From contig NZ_CAMLHF010000065.1 of the NCBI RefSeq assembly GCF_946479715.1, positions 1-25,771 of the forward strand: a stretch of DNA of 25,771 bases, written 5' to 3'. Positions 1-8,688 of the stretch are shown piece after piece. How positions within the stretch are numbered: the first letter of the stretch is position 1; each line of letters opens with the position of its first letter. A model generated the notes under the pieces. The model had not been told where the DNA came from and made no database searches. It saw nothing but the letters and a program-made list of their open reading frames with translations. The stretch comes from an uncultured Pedobacter sp. (GTDB lineage Bacteria; Bacteroidota; Bacteroidia; Sphingobacteriales; Sphingobacteriaceae). The position numbers and the translations under genes were made by a program.

Positions 1-76
1 GTCGTCATCTCGACGATAGGAGAGATCTCTTGGTTATGCCAGTTCAAGAGATTTCTCCTATCGTCGAGATGACGAC
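1..76. repeat. Intergenic hairpin element, copy 1 (REP-like)
   Basis: Positions 1-32 and 45-76 form a 32-bp inverted repeat around a 12-nt loop (33-44). The only imperfection is position 53. Bases 3-32 are identical, 30 of 30, to 23124-23153 of the second copy, and the right arms agree at 28 of 30, while the loops do not match. Each arm contains a 10-bp palindrome centred on AGATCT, broken by the mismatch in the right arm here. The element starts 25 nt after the sdhB stop. It begins at the first base of the window, so the stem could extend further left. It has no coding content and no flanking transposase is visible. Confidence 0.9.
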
Positions 77-101
77 GCTTTAAGGCAATTGCTCATAGCC
101 C

Positions 102-848
102 CTATTTTTTTAAAACACTACTCAGTGAATATTCCCAGTTCATTCTTGCAATATTAAGAACTGAAATCTGTTGTGGGCATTCTACCTCGCAGGCCTCTGT
201 ATTACTACAGTGCCCGAAATTCTCATTGTCCATTTGTTTTACCATAGAAAGCACCCTTTTGCGCGATTCCATTTTTCCTTGCGGCAATTTCGCCAGGTGG
301 GAGATTTTAGCTGAGGTAAATAAAGCTGCACTTGAGTTTTTGCAAGTAGCAACACAGGCGCCACATCCTATACAAGCAGCAGAATCAAAAGCCGATTCAG
401 CTTGTTCATGTGTAATGGGTATTCCATTTGCCTCAGGTGCCTGACCGGTATTTACTGAAACAAATCCACCAGCCATAATGATCCTGTCAAATGCTGATCT
501 ATCAACCCTTAAATCCCTTTTGATAGGAAAAGCCAAAGCTCTAAATGGCTCAATATAAATAGTATCACCATCTTTAAACTCACGCATATGAAGTTGGCAG
601 GTAGTAAGATTTGCTATTGGGCCATGTGCTTGTCCATTAATCATCATCCCACATTGTCCGCATATTCCCTCTCTACAGTCATGGTCAAATTCTACAGGGC
701 GTTCTCCTTTTAAAACCAGTTGTTCATTTAAGGTATCCATCATTTCCAGAAAAGACATATGAGGAATCACATTATCTAGTTCGTAATCTACCAGCTTACC
801 TTGACTGGCAGCATCACTTTGTCTCCAAATTTTTAGATATAAATTCAT
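102..848 (-). CDS. sdhB: Succinate dehydrogenase / fumarate reductase iron-sulfur subunit
   Basis: This is the electron-transfer subunit of complex II, passing electrons between the FAD of SdhA and the membrane cytochrome b. An N-terminal plant-type ferredoxin domain carries the 2Fe-2S cysteines C58, C63, C66 and C84 (motif CREGICGQC). The C-terminal domain carries the remaining clusters: CIGCGAC with C159, C162, C165 and C169, then C214, C220 and C224. All expected ligands are present in 248 residues, a normal length. It is the last gene of the run, 8 nt after sdhA, and is followed by a long hairpin. The direction of the reaction (succinate oxidation or fumarate reduction) cannot be read from the sequence; the cytochrome type argues for a menaquinone-linked enzyme. 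Confidence 0.96.
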   Translation of the reverse strand: MNLYLKIWRQSDAASQGKLVDYELDNVIPHMSFLEMMDTLNEQLVLKGERPVEFDHDCREGICGQCGMMINGQAHGPIANLTTCQLHMREFKDGDTIYIEPFRALAFPIKRDLRVDRSAFDRIIMAGGFVSVNTGQAPEANGIPITHEQAESAFDSAACIGCGACVATCKNSSAALFTSAKISHLAKLPQGKMESRKRVLSMVKQMDNENFGHCSNTEACEVECPQQISVLNIARMNWEYSLSSVLKK

Positions 849-856
849 AAGCCTAT

Positions 857-2773
857 TTATTTATAGCTTCTTACCGCCAGTTCAACATTTTCAAAGTGTA
901 ATGGTTCGGGTATTAACAACTCTTCCTGCCCCTCTCCCTGCCATTTCCAGGCTGATACAAAACAGAACTTTTCATCATTCCTTAAAGCCTCTCCTTCCGG
1001 AGTTTGATATTCTTCCCTAAAATGGGCGCCACATGATTCGTCGCGCGTAAGTGCATCCATACACATCAGCTCTGCAACTTCGAGATAATCACCAATACGA
1101 CCTGCCTTTTCCAATTCTCCGTTCATCTCATCTTCATCGCCAGGAACTTTAAGGTCATTATAAAAATCTGTTCTTAGCTTTTTTATTTCTGCTATGGCGT
1201 GTATTAATCCTTTCTCGCTTCTTGATAAGCCACAATAATCGTATAATAATTTACCTAATGTCTTATGGTAATAATCGGCAGTTTTAGTGCCGTTTATTTC
1301 AAGCAGTTTACTTAACTGAGCTCTTACCTGAACCTCGGCATCAATAAATGCCTGATGATCTGTAGGCACCCTTTCCGATTTAATTTCTCCTGACAGATAA
1401 TTTGAAACTGTATATGGTGCAATAAAATAACCATCTACACATGCCTGTAATAAAGAATTGGCGCCTAACCTGTTGGCTCCATGATCAGCAAAGTTAGCCT
1501 CACCAAGTGCAAATAATCCTGGAATGGTGGTCATCAATTCATAATCAACCCATAGTCCGCCCATAGAAAAGTGAGCTGCAGGAGATATCATCATAGGTTC
1601 TACATAGGCGTCGGTAGCTGTAATTTTGAGGTACATATCAAACAGGTTACCATACTTCTCTTTAATTCGTCCCTTTCCCTGCTCTTTAATCGCCTTAGAA
1701 AAATCGAGATAAACGGCATTCCTTTGTGGCCCTACTCCAAATCCAGCATCTATCCGTTCCTTTGCTGCTCTCGAAGAAATATCACGTGGCGCAAGGTTAC
1801 CAAAGGCAGGGTAACGCCTTTCCAGGTAATAGTCACGTTCTGATTCAGGAATATCATTAGGTTTTCGGTTTTCAGAAGGGCTCAGAGGCACCCATATTCT
1901 CCCATCATTCCGCAGCGACTCGGACATTAGCGTGAGTTTAGATTGGTAATCGCCAGATTGTGGTAAGGATGTAGGGTGTACCTGAGTCCAGCTAGGACAG
2001 GCCATTAATGCGCCTTTTTTATGCGCACGCCATATGGCAGATGCATTACATCCCATTGCAAGGGTTGATAAATAATAGATTTTACCAAAACCCCCGGTTG
2101 CCAAAATTACGGTATTTGCGCTATGTCGCTCTATCTCTCCAGTATCAAGATTTCTTACAACAACGCCTCTTGCTTTTCCATCAATAACTACAACATCTAA
2201 CATTTCATGTCTTGTGTAAAGTTTAATGGTCTTGGCAGCAACCTGCCTCATTAATGCCTGATAAGATCCTAAAAGTAATTGTTGTCCGGTTTGTCCCCTT
2301 GCATAAAAAGTCCGGCTGACCTGTACACCTCCAAAAGATCGGTTATTTAGATAGCCACTATACTCTCTACCAAAAGGCACACCCTGTGCAACTGCCTGAT
2401 CAATTAACTGAGCGGAGCACTCTGCCATCCGATAAACATTCGCTTCTCGTGACCGGAAATCGCCGCCCTTTATGGTATCATAGAACATGCGATAAACGCT
2501 ATCTCCATCATTCTTATAATTCTTTGCAGCATTTACTCCACCTTGTGCAGCAACGGAGTGTGCCCGTCTTGCCGAATCCTGAAAACAGAAAGACTTAACA
2601 TTGTATCCCATCTCCGCTAATGATGCTGCAGCAGCACTACCTGCCAATCCGGTTCCAACTACAATAACATCCAATTTTTTCCTGTTGGCGGGATTAACCA
2701 GCTTAGCATGGTCTTTATAGAAACTCCATTTATCCTTTAATGGTCCCGGTGGTATTTTAGCGTTCAGTTCCAT
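857..2773 (-). CDS. sdhA: Succinate dehydrogenase / fumarate reductase flavoprotein subunit
   Basis: This is the catalytic subunit interconverting succinate and fumarate at the inner face of the cytoplasmic membrane. A Rossmann FAD motif (VVGTGLAGS) lies at residues 38-46. AHSVAAQGG follows, with H72 matching the histidine that binds FAD covalently in E. coli SdhA. The active-site segment HPTSLP is present, as is the FAD-binding segment [14 protein letters not shown]. At 638 residues it fits the longer form seen with dihaem cytochrome b partners. Its first codons overlap the end of sdhC by 10 nt, which implies translational coupling, and sdhB follows after 8 nt. The family is certain; the naming as Sdh rather than Frd is a convention here. 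Confidence 0.96.
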   Translation of the reverse strand: MELNAKIPPGPLKDKWSFYKDHAKLVNPANRKKLDVIVVGTGLAGSAAAASLAEMGYNVKSFCFQDSARRAHSVAAQGGVNAAKNYKNDGDSVYRMFYDTIKGGDFRSREANVYRMAECSAQLIDQAVAQGVPFGREYSGYLNNRSFGGVQVSRTFYARGQTGQQLLLGSYQALMRQVAAKTIKLYTRHEMLDVVVIDGKARGVVVRNLDTGEIERHSANTVILATGGFGKIYYLSTLAMGCNASAIWRAHKKGALMACPSWTQVHPTSLPQSGDYQSKLTLMSESLRNDGRIWVPLSPSENRKPNDIPESERDYYLERRYPAFGNLAPRDISSRAAKERIDAGFGVGPQRNAVYLDFSKAIKEQGKGRIKEKYGNLFDMYLKITATDAYVEPMMISPAAHFSMGGLWVDYELMTTIPGLFALGEANFADHGANRLGANSLLQACVDGYFIAPYTVSNYLSGEIKSERVPTDHQAFIDAEVQVRAQLSKLLEINGTKTADYYHKTLGKLLYDYCGLSRSEKGLIHAIAEIKKLRTDFYNDLKVPGDEDEMNGELEKAGRIGDYLEVAELMCMDALTRDESCGAHFREEYQTPEGEALRNDEKFCFVSAWKWQGEGQEELLIPEPLHFENVELAVRSYK

Positions 2774-3447
2774 AAAACATGTTGAGTTAAGTAAATATAA
2801 ATTGGAATAATAGCGAAACCGATAGTGATGATATAGCTATAGCCTGTACCAAAAACCTTTACCCAGTAAACATACTTGGGATGATACAAACCCAGTGATC
2901 TGGCTGCACTATAAAAGCCATGTAGCAGATGATAACCCAGCGCGAACATAGATAGCACATAGAAAAACACATACCACCAGTCCTGATAAGCAGCAACCAC
3001 TATTGTATACAGGTCTTTATGCCCACTTTCGTCTTTTGGCAGGCTTCCGAACTTATACTGATACCAGAAATCTTTAAAATGAAACACCAAAAAGATGAGG
3101 ATTAATGTACCAAGTATTCCCATATTTCTTGAGTACCATTTACTGGCCTTACCTCTGTTATCTACTGCATACTTACCGGCCGTTTTTTTATTTTTAAGCG
3201 TAATTACTAATGCATCGATGCAATGAACAATAATAGATGTATAAAGAACATAAGAAATGATCTTTATAAAAATGTTACCCGAAAGCAGCTGCGAATAACT
3301 ATTAAAGCTTGCTCTGGCTTGTTCTGAAGGCATTAGCAACTGCAGGTTTCCCAGCAAATGAATTACGAGAAAAAAACACAGAAATAGGCCTGTAAGCGCC
3401 ATTAACGTTTTCCGCATCAGCGTATATGCTCCTTTTTTATTATCCAT
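2764..3447 (-). CDS. sdhC: Complex II cytochrome b subunit (b558 family, dihaem type)
   Basis: This is the membrane anchor that binds haem b and reacts with the quinone pool. About five hydrophobic segments can be seen near residues 15-36, 61-86, 109-128, 157-180 and 201-220. Histidines H30, H75, H123 and H173 lie one in each of the first four segments, the pattern of the two-haem cytochromes of Wolinella and Bacillus. One 227-residue protein replaces the separate SdhC and SdhD of proteobacteria, and no sdhD is present. This type usually works with menaquinone, as expected for Bacteroidota. It lies 10 nt after the permease gene and overlaps sdhA, so the five genes are probably co-transcribed. 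Confidence 0.92.
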   Translation of the reverse strand: MDNKKGAYTLMRKTLMALTGLFLCFFLVIHLLGNLQLLMPSEQARASFNSYSQLLSGNIFIKIISYVLYTSIIVHCIDALVITLKNKKTAGKYAVDNRGKASKWYSRNMGILGTLILIFLVFHFKDFWYQYKFGSLPKDESGHKDLYTIVVAAYQDWWYVFFYVLSMFALGYHLLHGFYSAARSLGLYHPKYVYWVKVFGTGYSYIITIGFAIIPIYIYLTQHVLWN

Positions 3448-3457
3448 AAGCTTTAAA

Positions 3458-4888
3458 TTAATACAAGCCGATCATCTTCCACCAAAGCCCACCTATTCCC
3501 ATCCAGATCACAAGAAAAACGATACTCAGTACAAAACCCTTTGACCACCAGTCCTTGACATCAACGAATGTACTTCCAAAAAATACCGGTGCCGGTCCAT
3601 GTCCGTAATGAGTTAATGTTCCAAAAATACCTCCACAAAAGCCCAGAGACAATGCAAGCAGCATAGGCGGAATCCCAATTGTAATACCCACACCTAGCAA
3701 AGCGGCATACATAGACGCAACGTGGGCTGTTGCACTTGCAAACATATAATGACTGTAAAAGTAAACCAGAACAATAATAGGGAAAGCCATTGTCCAACTC
3801 AGCCCTCCTATTTTTGCCCGTACCAATTCACTAAACCACGGAATTAATCCCAAAGAGTTTAAAGAGCTGCCCATCATTACTAAGGCAGAGAACCATACAA
3901 TTGTATCCCACGCACCTTTTTCACTTTTTACATCCTCCCAGGTTAAAACTTGCGATAACAACAGGAACACCAGACCAATAAAAGCGGTTGTTGTCGCATC
4001 AATTTTAAAAATATCTCCGGTTATCCATAAAAAAAGTAAGACAACAAATGCAGTTAACATCAACCATTCGTTACGTGTCACTGCCCCCATCTCCTTCAAT
4101 TTTTCTGAAGCCATTTTAGGTGCTCCCCCTGTAGATTTTATTTCCGGGGGATAAATCTTGTACAAAATATATGGCACTAAAATTAAAGAGATTATCCCCG
4201 GAATGATGGCTGCCCACATCCACGACATCCATGTGATATTTATACCCAGATCCGCCGCAAATTTCTGACACATAGGGTTACTTGCAGTACCTGTAAGAAA
4301 CATTGAGGATGTAATGAGGTTGATGTTATAACAACTTAATGTTAAATAGCCCCCTAGTCTACGGTGAGTTTCCGGCTTTTCCGGGACCGAATCGAAGTTA
4401 AGTGCCATAGACTTCATGATCGGATAAATAATACCACCACCTCTTGCCGTATTACTTGGAATAGCCGGTGCCAATACCAAGTCTGCCAAGCCCAATCCAT
4501 ACCCTAAACCTAGAGAGCTTCGGCCAAACACTCTAATAAAAAGGTAGGCAATTCTGCTTCCAAGACCAGTTTTTATAAAGCCCCTGGCAATAAAGAATGA
4601 AATACCAATGAGCCAGATCACCTTATCTCCAAAGCTACTTAGCGCCATCGAGATCGACTTACCGGGATTTCCTGGAGCCAGCACACCAGTTAAAGCAACT
4701 AGTGCAATAGCAATCATAGACATGGTGCCCATAGAAGCTGCTTTTAAGATAATGCCTAAAATAGTTGCCAAAAAAATGGCCAGTAAATGCCATGCTTCGG
4801 GTTTTACACCTTCTGGCACTGGTAAAAACCAGATTAACAACCCAAAAGCCAATGTAGCCAGCATCATTTTGTAGTTGATCTCTTTCAT
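3458..4888 (-). CDS. DASS-family (CitT-like) dicarboxylate transporter
   Basis: This inner-membrane transporter of the divalent anion:sodium symporter family (SLC13/DASS) has about a dozen hydrophobic segments in 476 residues. The first substrate-binding tip motif is intact as SNT (145-147); the second is SAT (385-387). The C-terminal segment THYGHGPAPVFFG resembles the CitT/TtdT branch, many members of which exchange a di- or tricarboxylate for succinate. Sulfate or citrate are possible substrates from the family alone. The position between a porin and complex II, in one tight run (29 nt and 10 nt gaps), makes succinate, fumarate or malate more likely. Exchange versus sodium symport cannot be decided from the sequence. 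Confidence 0.88.
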   Translation of the reverse strand: MKEINYKMMLATLAFGLLIWFLPVPEGVKPEAWHLLAIFLATILGIILKAASMGTMSMIAIALVALTGVLAPGNPGKSISMALSSFGDKVIWLIGISFFIARGFIKTGLGSRIAYLFIRVFGRSSLGLGYGLGLADLVLAPAIPSNTARGGGIIYPIMKSMALNFDSVPEKPETHRRLGGYLTLSCYNINLITSSMFLTGTASNPMCQKFAADLGINITWMSWMWAAIIPGIISLILVPYILYKIYPPEIKSTGGAPKMASEKLKEMGAVTRNEWLMLTAFVVLLFLWITGDIFKIDATTTAFIGLVFLLLSQVLTWEDVKSEKGAWDTIVWFSALVMMGSSLNSLGLIPWFSELVRAKIGGLSWTMAFPIIVLVYFYSHYMFASATAHVASMYAALLGVGITIGIPPMLLALSLGFCGGIFGTLTHYGHGPAPVFFGSTFVDVKDWWSKGFVLSIVFLVIWMGIGGLWWKMIGLY

Positions 4889-4917
4889 AGTTTAAGGAAT
4901 TAGAGTGAATTAGATGA

Positions 4918-6036
4918 TTAAAATCTTGCCTGCACCTGGCAGATAATCCTGTTTGTATTGTATTGCGTTGTATTGGGGATATCTCTTTCGTATCTGTCCA
5001 TTAATAATCCTAATTGAACTCTAATGGCATATGCTTCTGCAAAAGATGCGCTTATCATTGGAATATAACTTTGTCTGGAGTTTCCCGCCTGCTTAAAATC
5101 TGAATCGAGGTATTCATATCGCATCGCAAACTCCAGACTTTTAAGTCTGGCATTTTTAATACTGTAAGCCACATTCGGCAACACATAGATACCGCGCATT
5201 GCGTACTCGCTTACAAGAATAACAGGGTTTTCTTGGCTAAAGAATGCCACACTGTTTATACCTTGTTTGTATTCTGAAACAAGCTCTATACCCCACCTTT
5301 CATCAAGTTGTTTTTTATAGTCTATATCGGCACCATACGCCCAGATCTTTTGGCCCATATTTTTACCGACACCACCACTGGCACCTAATTGAGTAGTTTT
5401 ACCTAAGCCCACAACAATTCGTGCAGGGATAATTTTTCCGTCATCATTATCACTTACCTGATTGCGGTTGTTTCCATTAAAAATACCTATGTAATATTTT
5501 ACTGGAACATCGGTATTTTTAATCTCTCCAAAATACGTGGCACCTATTTGAAAACTTTGCCAGCTGTTTGAACCAAAGAGATAATATTGATTTGAATAAT
5601 CAATGGAACGTACAAAATCAACCGGATAATTGTCTTCCTGACCAAATTGTGGTCTGAATTGGCCAAACTGAAAATTTACATAATCATTAACACTATACTT
5701 GATGTATGCGTTTTCGAGCACCTTGTTTTGAGGATTACCCGTAAAATCACCAAAGTTGACTAGAATAACGGCGTTAATGCGGTCGCTTATAGTGGCATTC
5801 AATTGTAAACGCGCTCGTTTTACAGAGAAAGAATTCCTGGAATAATGATCATCACCTGTATGATGCAAACCGGTAATATCAATATCCTCATCTAGAGAAT
5901 AATTGAACTGAGTTTGCAGCATTCCTGAAAAATTGATCTTGGCTTTTTCAGAAACAGGAACATTTATTCCTTGTGCTTTTATTAAAAAGGGGCTGCAAAA
6001 TAAAAATACGGTGATGATTTGAGAACGACATTTCAT
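4918..6036 (-). CDS. OprO/OprP-like outer-membrane porin
   Basis: This is a predicted 16-stranded beta-barrel porin of the phosphate-selective porin O/P family. A signal peptide covers residues 1-22 (cleavage after KAQ). The mature protein shows alternating amphipathic strands rich in Tyr, Phe and Asn, and ends in ...QVQARF with the terminal Phe that suits Bam-dependent insertion. The family name comes from Pseudomonas; many Bacteroidota members have no shown link to phosphate. As first gene of the porin-permease-sdhCAB run it most likely lets dicarboxylates into the periplasm for the permease. The 199-nt region upstream should hold the promoter of the run, but I found no clear TAnnTTTG box there. 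Confidence 0.85.
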   Translation of the reverse strand: MKCRSQIITVFLFCSPFLIKAQGINVPVSEKAKINFSGMLQTQFNYSLDEDIDITGLHHTGDDHYSRNSFSVKRARLQLNATISDRINAVILVNFGDFTGNPQNKVLENAYIKYSVNDYVNFQFGQFRPQFGQEDNYPVDFVRSIDYSNQYYLFGSNSWQSFQIGATYFGEIKNTDVPVKYYIGIFNGNNRNQVSDNDDGKIIPARIVVGLGKTTQLGASGGVGKNMGQKIWAYGADIDYKKQLDERWGIELVSEYKQGINSVAFFSQENPVILVSEYAMRGIYVLPNVAYSIKNARLKSLEFAMRYEYLDSDFKQAGNSRQSYIPMISASFAEAYAIRVQLGLLMDRYERDIPNTTQYNTNRIICQVQARF

Positions 6037-6175
6037 AGGGATGATTTATGTAAGTGTTTCCGTTAAAGCAAATTAATAAAAATTTGAAGGTAAAAAAAGT
6101 GTTCAGAGTTATTATTTTTAATAATGTTTATCATTTTATTATAGAATGTTTCTAAAATGTACAATCTCATCTAAA

Positions 6176-6212
6176 GTAAAACAGCCCCGTCGCTATTTGC
6201 AACAAGGCTGTT
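6176..6212 (-). terminator. Rho-independent terminator after the phosphoesterase gene
   Basis: Read on the minus strand, arms at 6212-6199 and 6193-6180 pair over 14 positions with three G-U wobbles and no mismatch, around a 5-nt loop. The stem runs directly into TTTT and a further T-rich stretch. It starts 23 nt after the phosphoesterase stop codon and so closes that unit before the porin gene. Confidence 0.75.
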
Positions 6213-6235
6213 CCTGAATTTAACAATCGTTATTT

Positions 6236-8614
6236 CTAAATATTTGTGAGAGCAAATACATTGCCTGCAAAATCTGCTACATAAACTGTGTTTTCAACAA
6301 CTGATAAATCCGCAAATATGGGAGCGCCAAGGTTAATTTTCTTTAGAACACTTCCAGAATTTCCATCTAAAACATAGATGAATCCATCGGAAGCGCCAAA
6401 AAGAAGCTTATTCTTATACTTAACTACCGAACATTCAACAGTAGCCGACTCTGGCCCTGCATACGGAGCTGAATAAACAAGCGCATTACCAGTAGTCGTA
6501 TTCCATGCTTCTTTCAAAGTATTAACATCATATGCAACAACTCCATGTTTAGCCGTTGGCATAATAATATACTTATCTGTAACTAAAGGTGTTGCCATTA
6601 CCTTAAATTCATAATCCGCATCAATTTTCTGTAGTGTTTTTCCAGTTTGAGGGTCTATCACAAAAATGGAGTTCAGGCCTGTGATGTACAATTTGCCTTT
6701 TATATACTTCCCTGTACTACTTCTAAAACGCAGACCTTCATCACTTCTTTTCCACAGTAATTTACCAGTCTTTTTATCGTGTCCAAACAGACTTTGCCAG
6801 TTACTCCCAGTAATTATTACTTCGCCGGCAATTGTCATCTTTTCAGGTGTTCCTTCTCCTCCACGCCATTCTTTATTTATCCAAATAGTTTTACCTGATT
6901 TTACCTCAAGGGCTTGAAAATAGCCTTCTGCTCCTGTGTAATAAACACCATTTTCTGCTACCCCGGCAGAGATGTAGCCCGGCAGACTTTTCATACCCAG
7001 GTCTTTCTTCCATACCAATTCACCAGATGATGCTTTTAAAGCATAAGTAAAACCTTCCATATCTGTACATAATATTAAACCACCATCATAGGCCATTTCA
7101 TGTTTTATAGAATTACGGGTTTTATAATGCCATAAAACTTTACCACTCTGTGGATCAAGTGCTGTAATTCCGCAATTGATATTGTTTCCATCGTCTATCG
7201 TAGCGGCAAACAGTCGCTCTTCTGCAAACAGTGGCGCAGTCTTCCATATATTTCCTTTTATGTTACTTACCCATTTTAATGATGCTTTTGCAGTATTGGC
7301 ACCAATTGTAAAGGTCTGTTTCTGTATATGCTGCTCACCGTCAGCAAAAACAACCTCAGTCTGGATTGTCAAAGGTTTTCCTTTTTCCAGTTTAGCAACG
7401 GGTATTTTCCCTTCCCAGTTCCAATCAGTATTTGCTGTTAAAGCTGTTTCGGCAACCTTATTTCCTTTAGTATCATAGATAATACTCTTCACCCTCTTTA
7501 CAGTAGTTTCACTATCATACACATTGGCATTTATGACAAGCATACCATTTTTCACTTTTACCATATCCGATCCTGATGGAGTACTGACTACCAAGTGTTT
7601 ATGCAGATAAGTGTAATGTGGTTTTACTTCTTTTACGCCATTTTTATCAATTTCTATAGATAGGAATTGTCCTGCTGAGTTATCTATTCCTCCTTTATCT
7701 GGCGGTGCGGATGAAATGTAATGAATTCCTGTTTTTTCGCTTTTCCTTACAAAATTATTATGCCAATGGCCATAAACCCATGCTTTTAAATTATAATCAT
7801 TTAAATTGATGGAATCCTTTTTACCTTTTAAAATGAACTGATCGTTGTAAGTGAGAAGATCATGATTAAAGATAATTACGGGCTTATTTTTATCGACAGC
7901 AGCAAGGTCATTTTTCATCCAGTTGATCACCTCGTCTACTGTGTACGATGGCTGAAAATCGCCAGACCTCATTGGAGTTACAATAAAATGTGCTGGTCCT
8001 GCATCAAAAGAATAATATACAGGGCCGAACAAATTTTCGAATAACTCTTCGCCATAAGCACCTTTAACCAGGTCATGATTGCCTATGCAGTAAAAGATTT
8101 GCTTACCAAGTGCTTCAGATGTAATCTGATTTGCATGGAAATTTAATCCCTTTTCGTAACAGATATCTCCAGTATGAACAATAAAGCTGATACCTTGTTT
8201 TTTAGCATAGTTCTTTACATTTACAATCCAGTCGTTATATTTATCGGTTTCGGTATCGGTAATCTGAAGCATTTTAACAGATGAACCCACAGTTGTAAGA
8301 TCTTCAACTATCCCAAAATTATAAGGCTTATCTGTTGGCCCTACTTTAATATAATGTTTGTCGGTAAGTTTATATCCTGAGGGAACGGTAATAAATATAA
8401 ATCTGGCTTTTGAATGTCCGGGTAGGCTGAAGGTTCCTTCTTTATCTGTATGCAGTACATTCTGTCCATCAGATACGGCGACATTCGGTATTCCGTGTTC
8501 ACCTGTATCAGCAAGTTTGTTCTTATTTTTATCTAGAAAAACCTTTCCCTTAAATTGCGCGTTTGCTGTACAAGCTAAGAATAAGTAAAAAAATAAAATC
8601 ATTAATAATCTCAT
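6236..8614 (-). CDS. Secreted calcineurin-like phosphoesterase fused to a PQQ-type beta-propeller
   Basis: A signal peptide (1-19, cleavage ANA-Q; a loose lipobox at C15 is an alternative) is followed by a small beta-sandwich at about 20-105, like the N-terminal domain of Bacteroides metallophosphoesterases. The metallophosphoesterase domain (about 112-335) shows D120, GD 149-150, GNHD 178-181, NHD 250-252 and GHWH 282-285. The first motif reads DTE instead of the usual DxH, so one metal ligand differs. After a linker domain, residues 445-792 form about seven propeller blades with repeated LDPQSGKVLW / VIDPQTGK-type motifs. It probably cleaves a phosphoester outside the inner membrane; the propeller may bind substrate or a partner. 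It lies 74 nt after susD, suggesting that it acts on the cargo of that transporter. The substrate is unknown. Confidence 0.87.
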   Translation of the reverse strand: MRLLMILFFYLFLACTANAQFKGKVFLDKNKNKLADTGEHGIPNVAVSDGQNVLHTDKEGTFSLPGHSKARFIFITVPSGYKLTDKHYIKVGPTDKPYNFGIVEDLTTVGSSVKMLQITDTETDKYNDWIVNVKNYAKKQGISFIVHTGDICYEKGLNFHANQITSEALGKQIFYCIGNHDLVKGAYGEELFENLFGPVYYSFDAGPAHFIVTPMRSGDFQPSYTVDEVINWMKNDLAAVDKNKPVIIFNHDLLTYNDQFILKGKKDSINLNDYNLKAWVYGHWHNNFVRKSEKTGIHYISSAPPDKGGIDNSAGQFLSIEIDKNGVKEVKPHYTYLHKHLVVSTPSGSDMVKVKNGMLVINANVYDSETTVKRVKSIIYDTKGNKVAETALTANTDWNWEGKIPVAKLEKGKPLTIQTEVVFADGEQHIQKQTFTIGANTAKASLKWVSNIKGNIWKTAPLFAEERLFAATIDDGNNINCGITALDPQSGKVLWHYKTRNSIKHEMAYDGGLILCTDMEGFTYALKASSGELVWKKDLGMKSLPGYISAGVAENGVYYTGAEGYFQALEVKSGKTIWINKEWRGGEGTPEKMTIAGEVIITGSNWQSLFGHDKKTGKLLWKRSDEGLRFRSSTGKYIKGKLYITGLNSIFVIDPQTGKTLQKIDADYEFKVMATPLVTDKYIIMPTAKHGVVAYDVNTLKEAWNTTTGNALVYSAPYAGPESATVECSVVKYKNKLLFGASDGFIYVLDGNSGSVLKKINLGAPIFADLSVVENTVYVADFAGNVFALTNI

Positions 8615-8635
8615 GGTTTATTTGTGGGTAAATTT

Positions 8636-8664
8636 AAAAAGCAGCAAGCGGTTAAACCTGCTGC
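8636..8664 (-). terminator. Attenuator-like hairpin between susD and the phosphoesterase gene
   Basis: On the minus strand GCAGCA (8664-8659) pairs with TGCTGC (8646-8641); three more pairs can form inside (GGT/ACC) next to a 3-nt bulge, and TTTTT follows at once (8640-8636). This is a classic terminator shape 24 nt after the susD stop. The next start codon is only 21 nt further on, leaving no room for a normal promoter. It therefore more likely acts as a partial terminator that lowers phosphoesterase expression relative to susCD. Confidence 0.65.
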
Positions 8665-8688
8665 CGGAGAGCTATGATTTCAAAATTG

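Noticed and set aside
1..76. Repeated hairpins as CRISPR repeats or insertion-sequence ends
   Set aside because: The two copies are 23 kb apart, each is a complete stem-loop with no spacers, and no transposase or cas gene is in the window.
226..444. Short plus-strand frame inside sdhB
   Set aside because: It lies wholly antisense to a gene with clear iron-sulfur motifs, has no recognisable features, and its Cys-rich look is the complement of the coding sequence.
3561..3797. Cys-rich minus-strand frame inside the permease gene
   Set aside because: It is an out-of-frame reading of a well-supported transporter gene; the Cys and Tyr content comes from shifted codons.
4918..6036. Porin as a phosphate-uptake channel
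   Set aside because: The family name suggests phosphate, but no phosphate transporter or pho gene is nearby, whereas a dicarboxylate permease follows directly.
6061..6179. Promoter for the porin-permease-sdh run (TTAATTTG near 6069-6076)
   Set aside because: It misses the TAnnTTTG consensus at one key base and has no -33 element at the right distance, so it was not listed as a feature.
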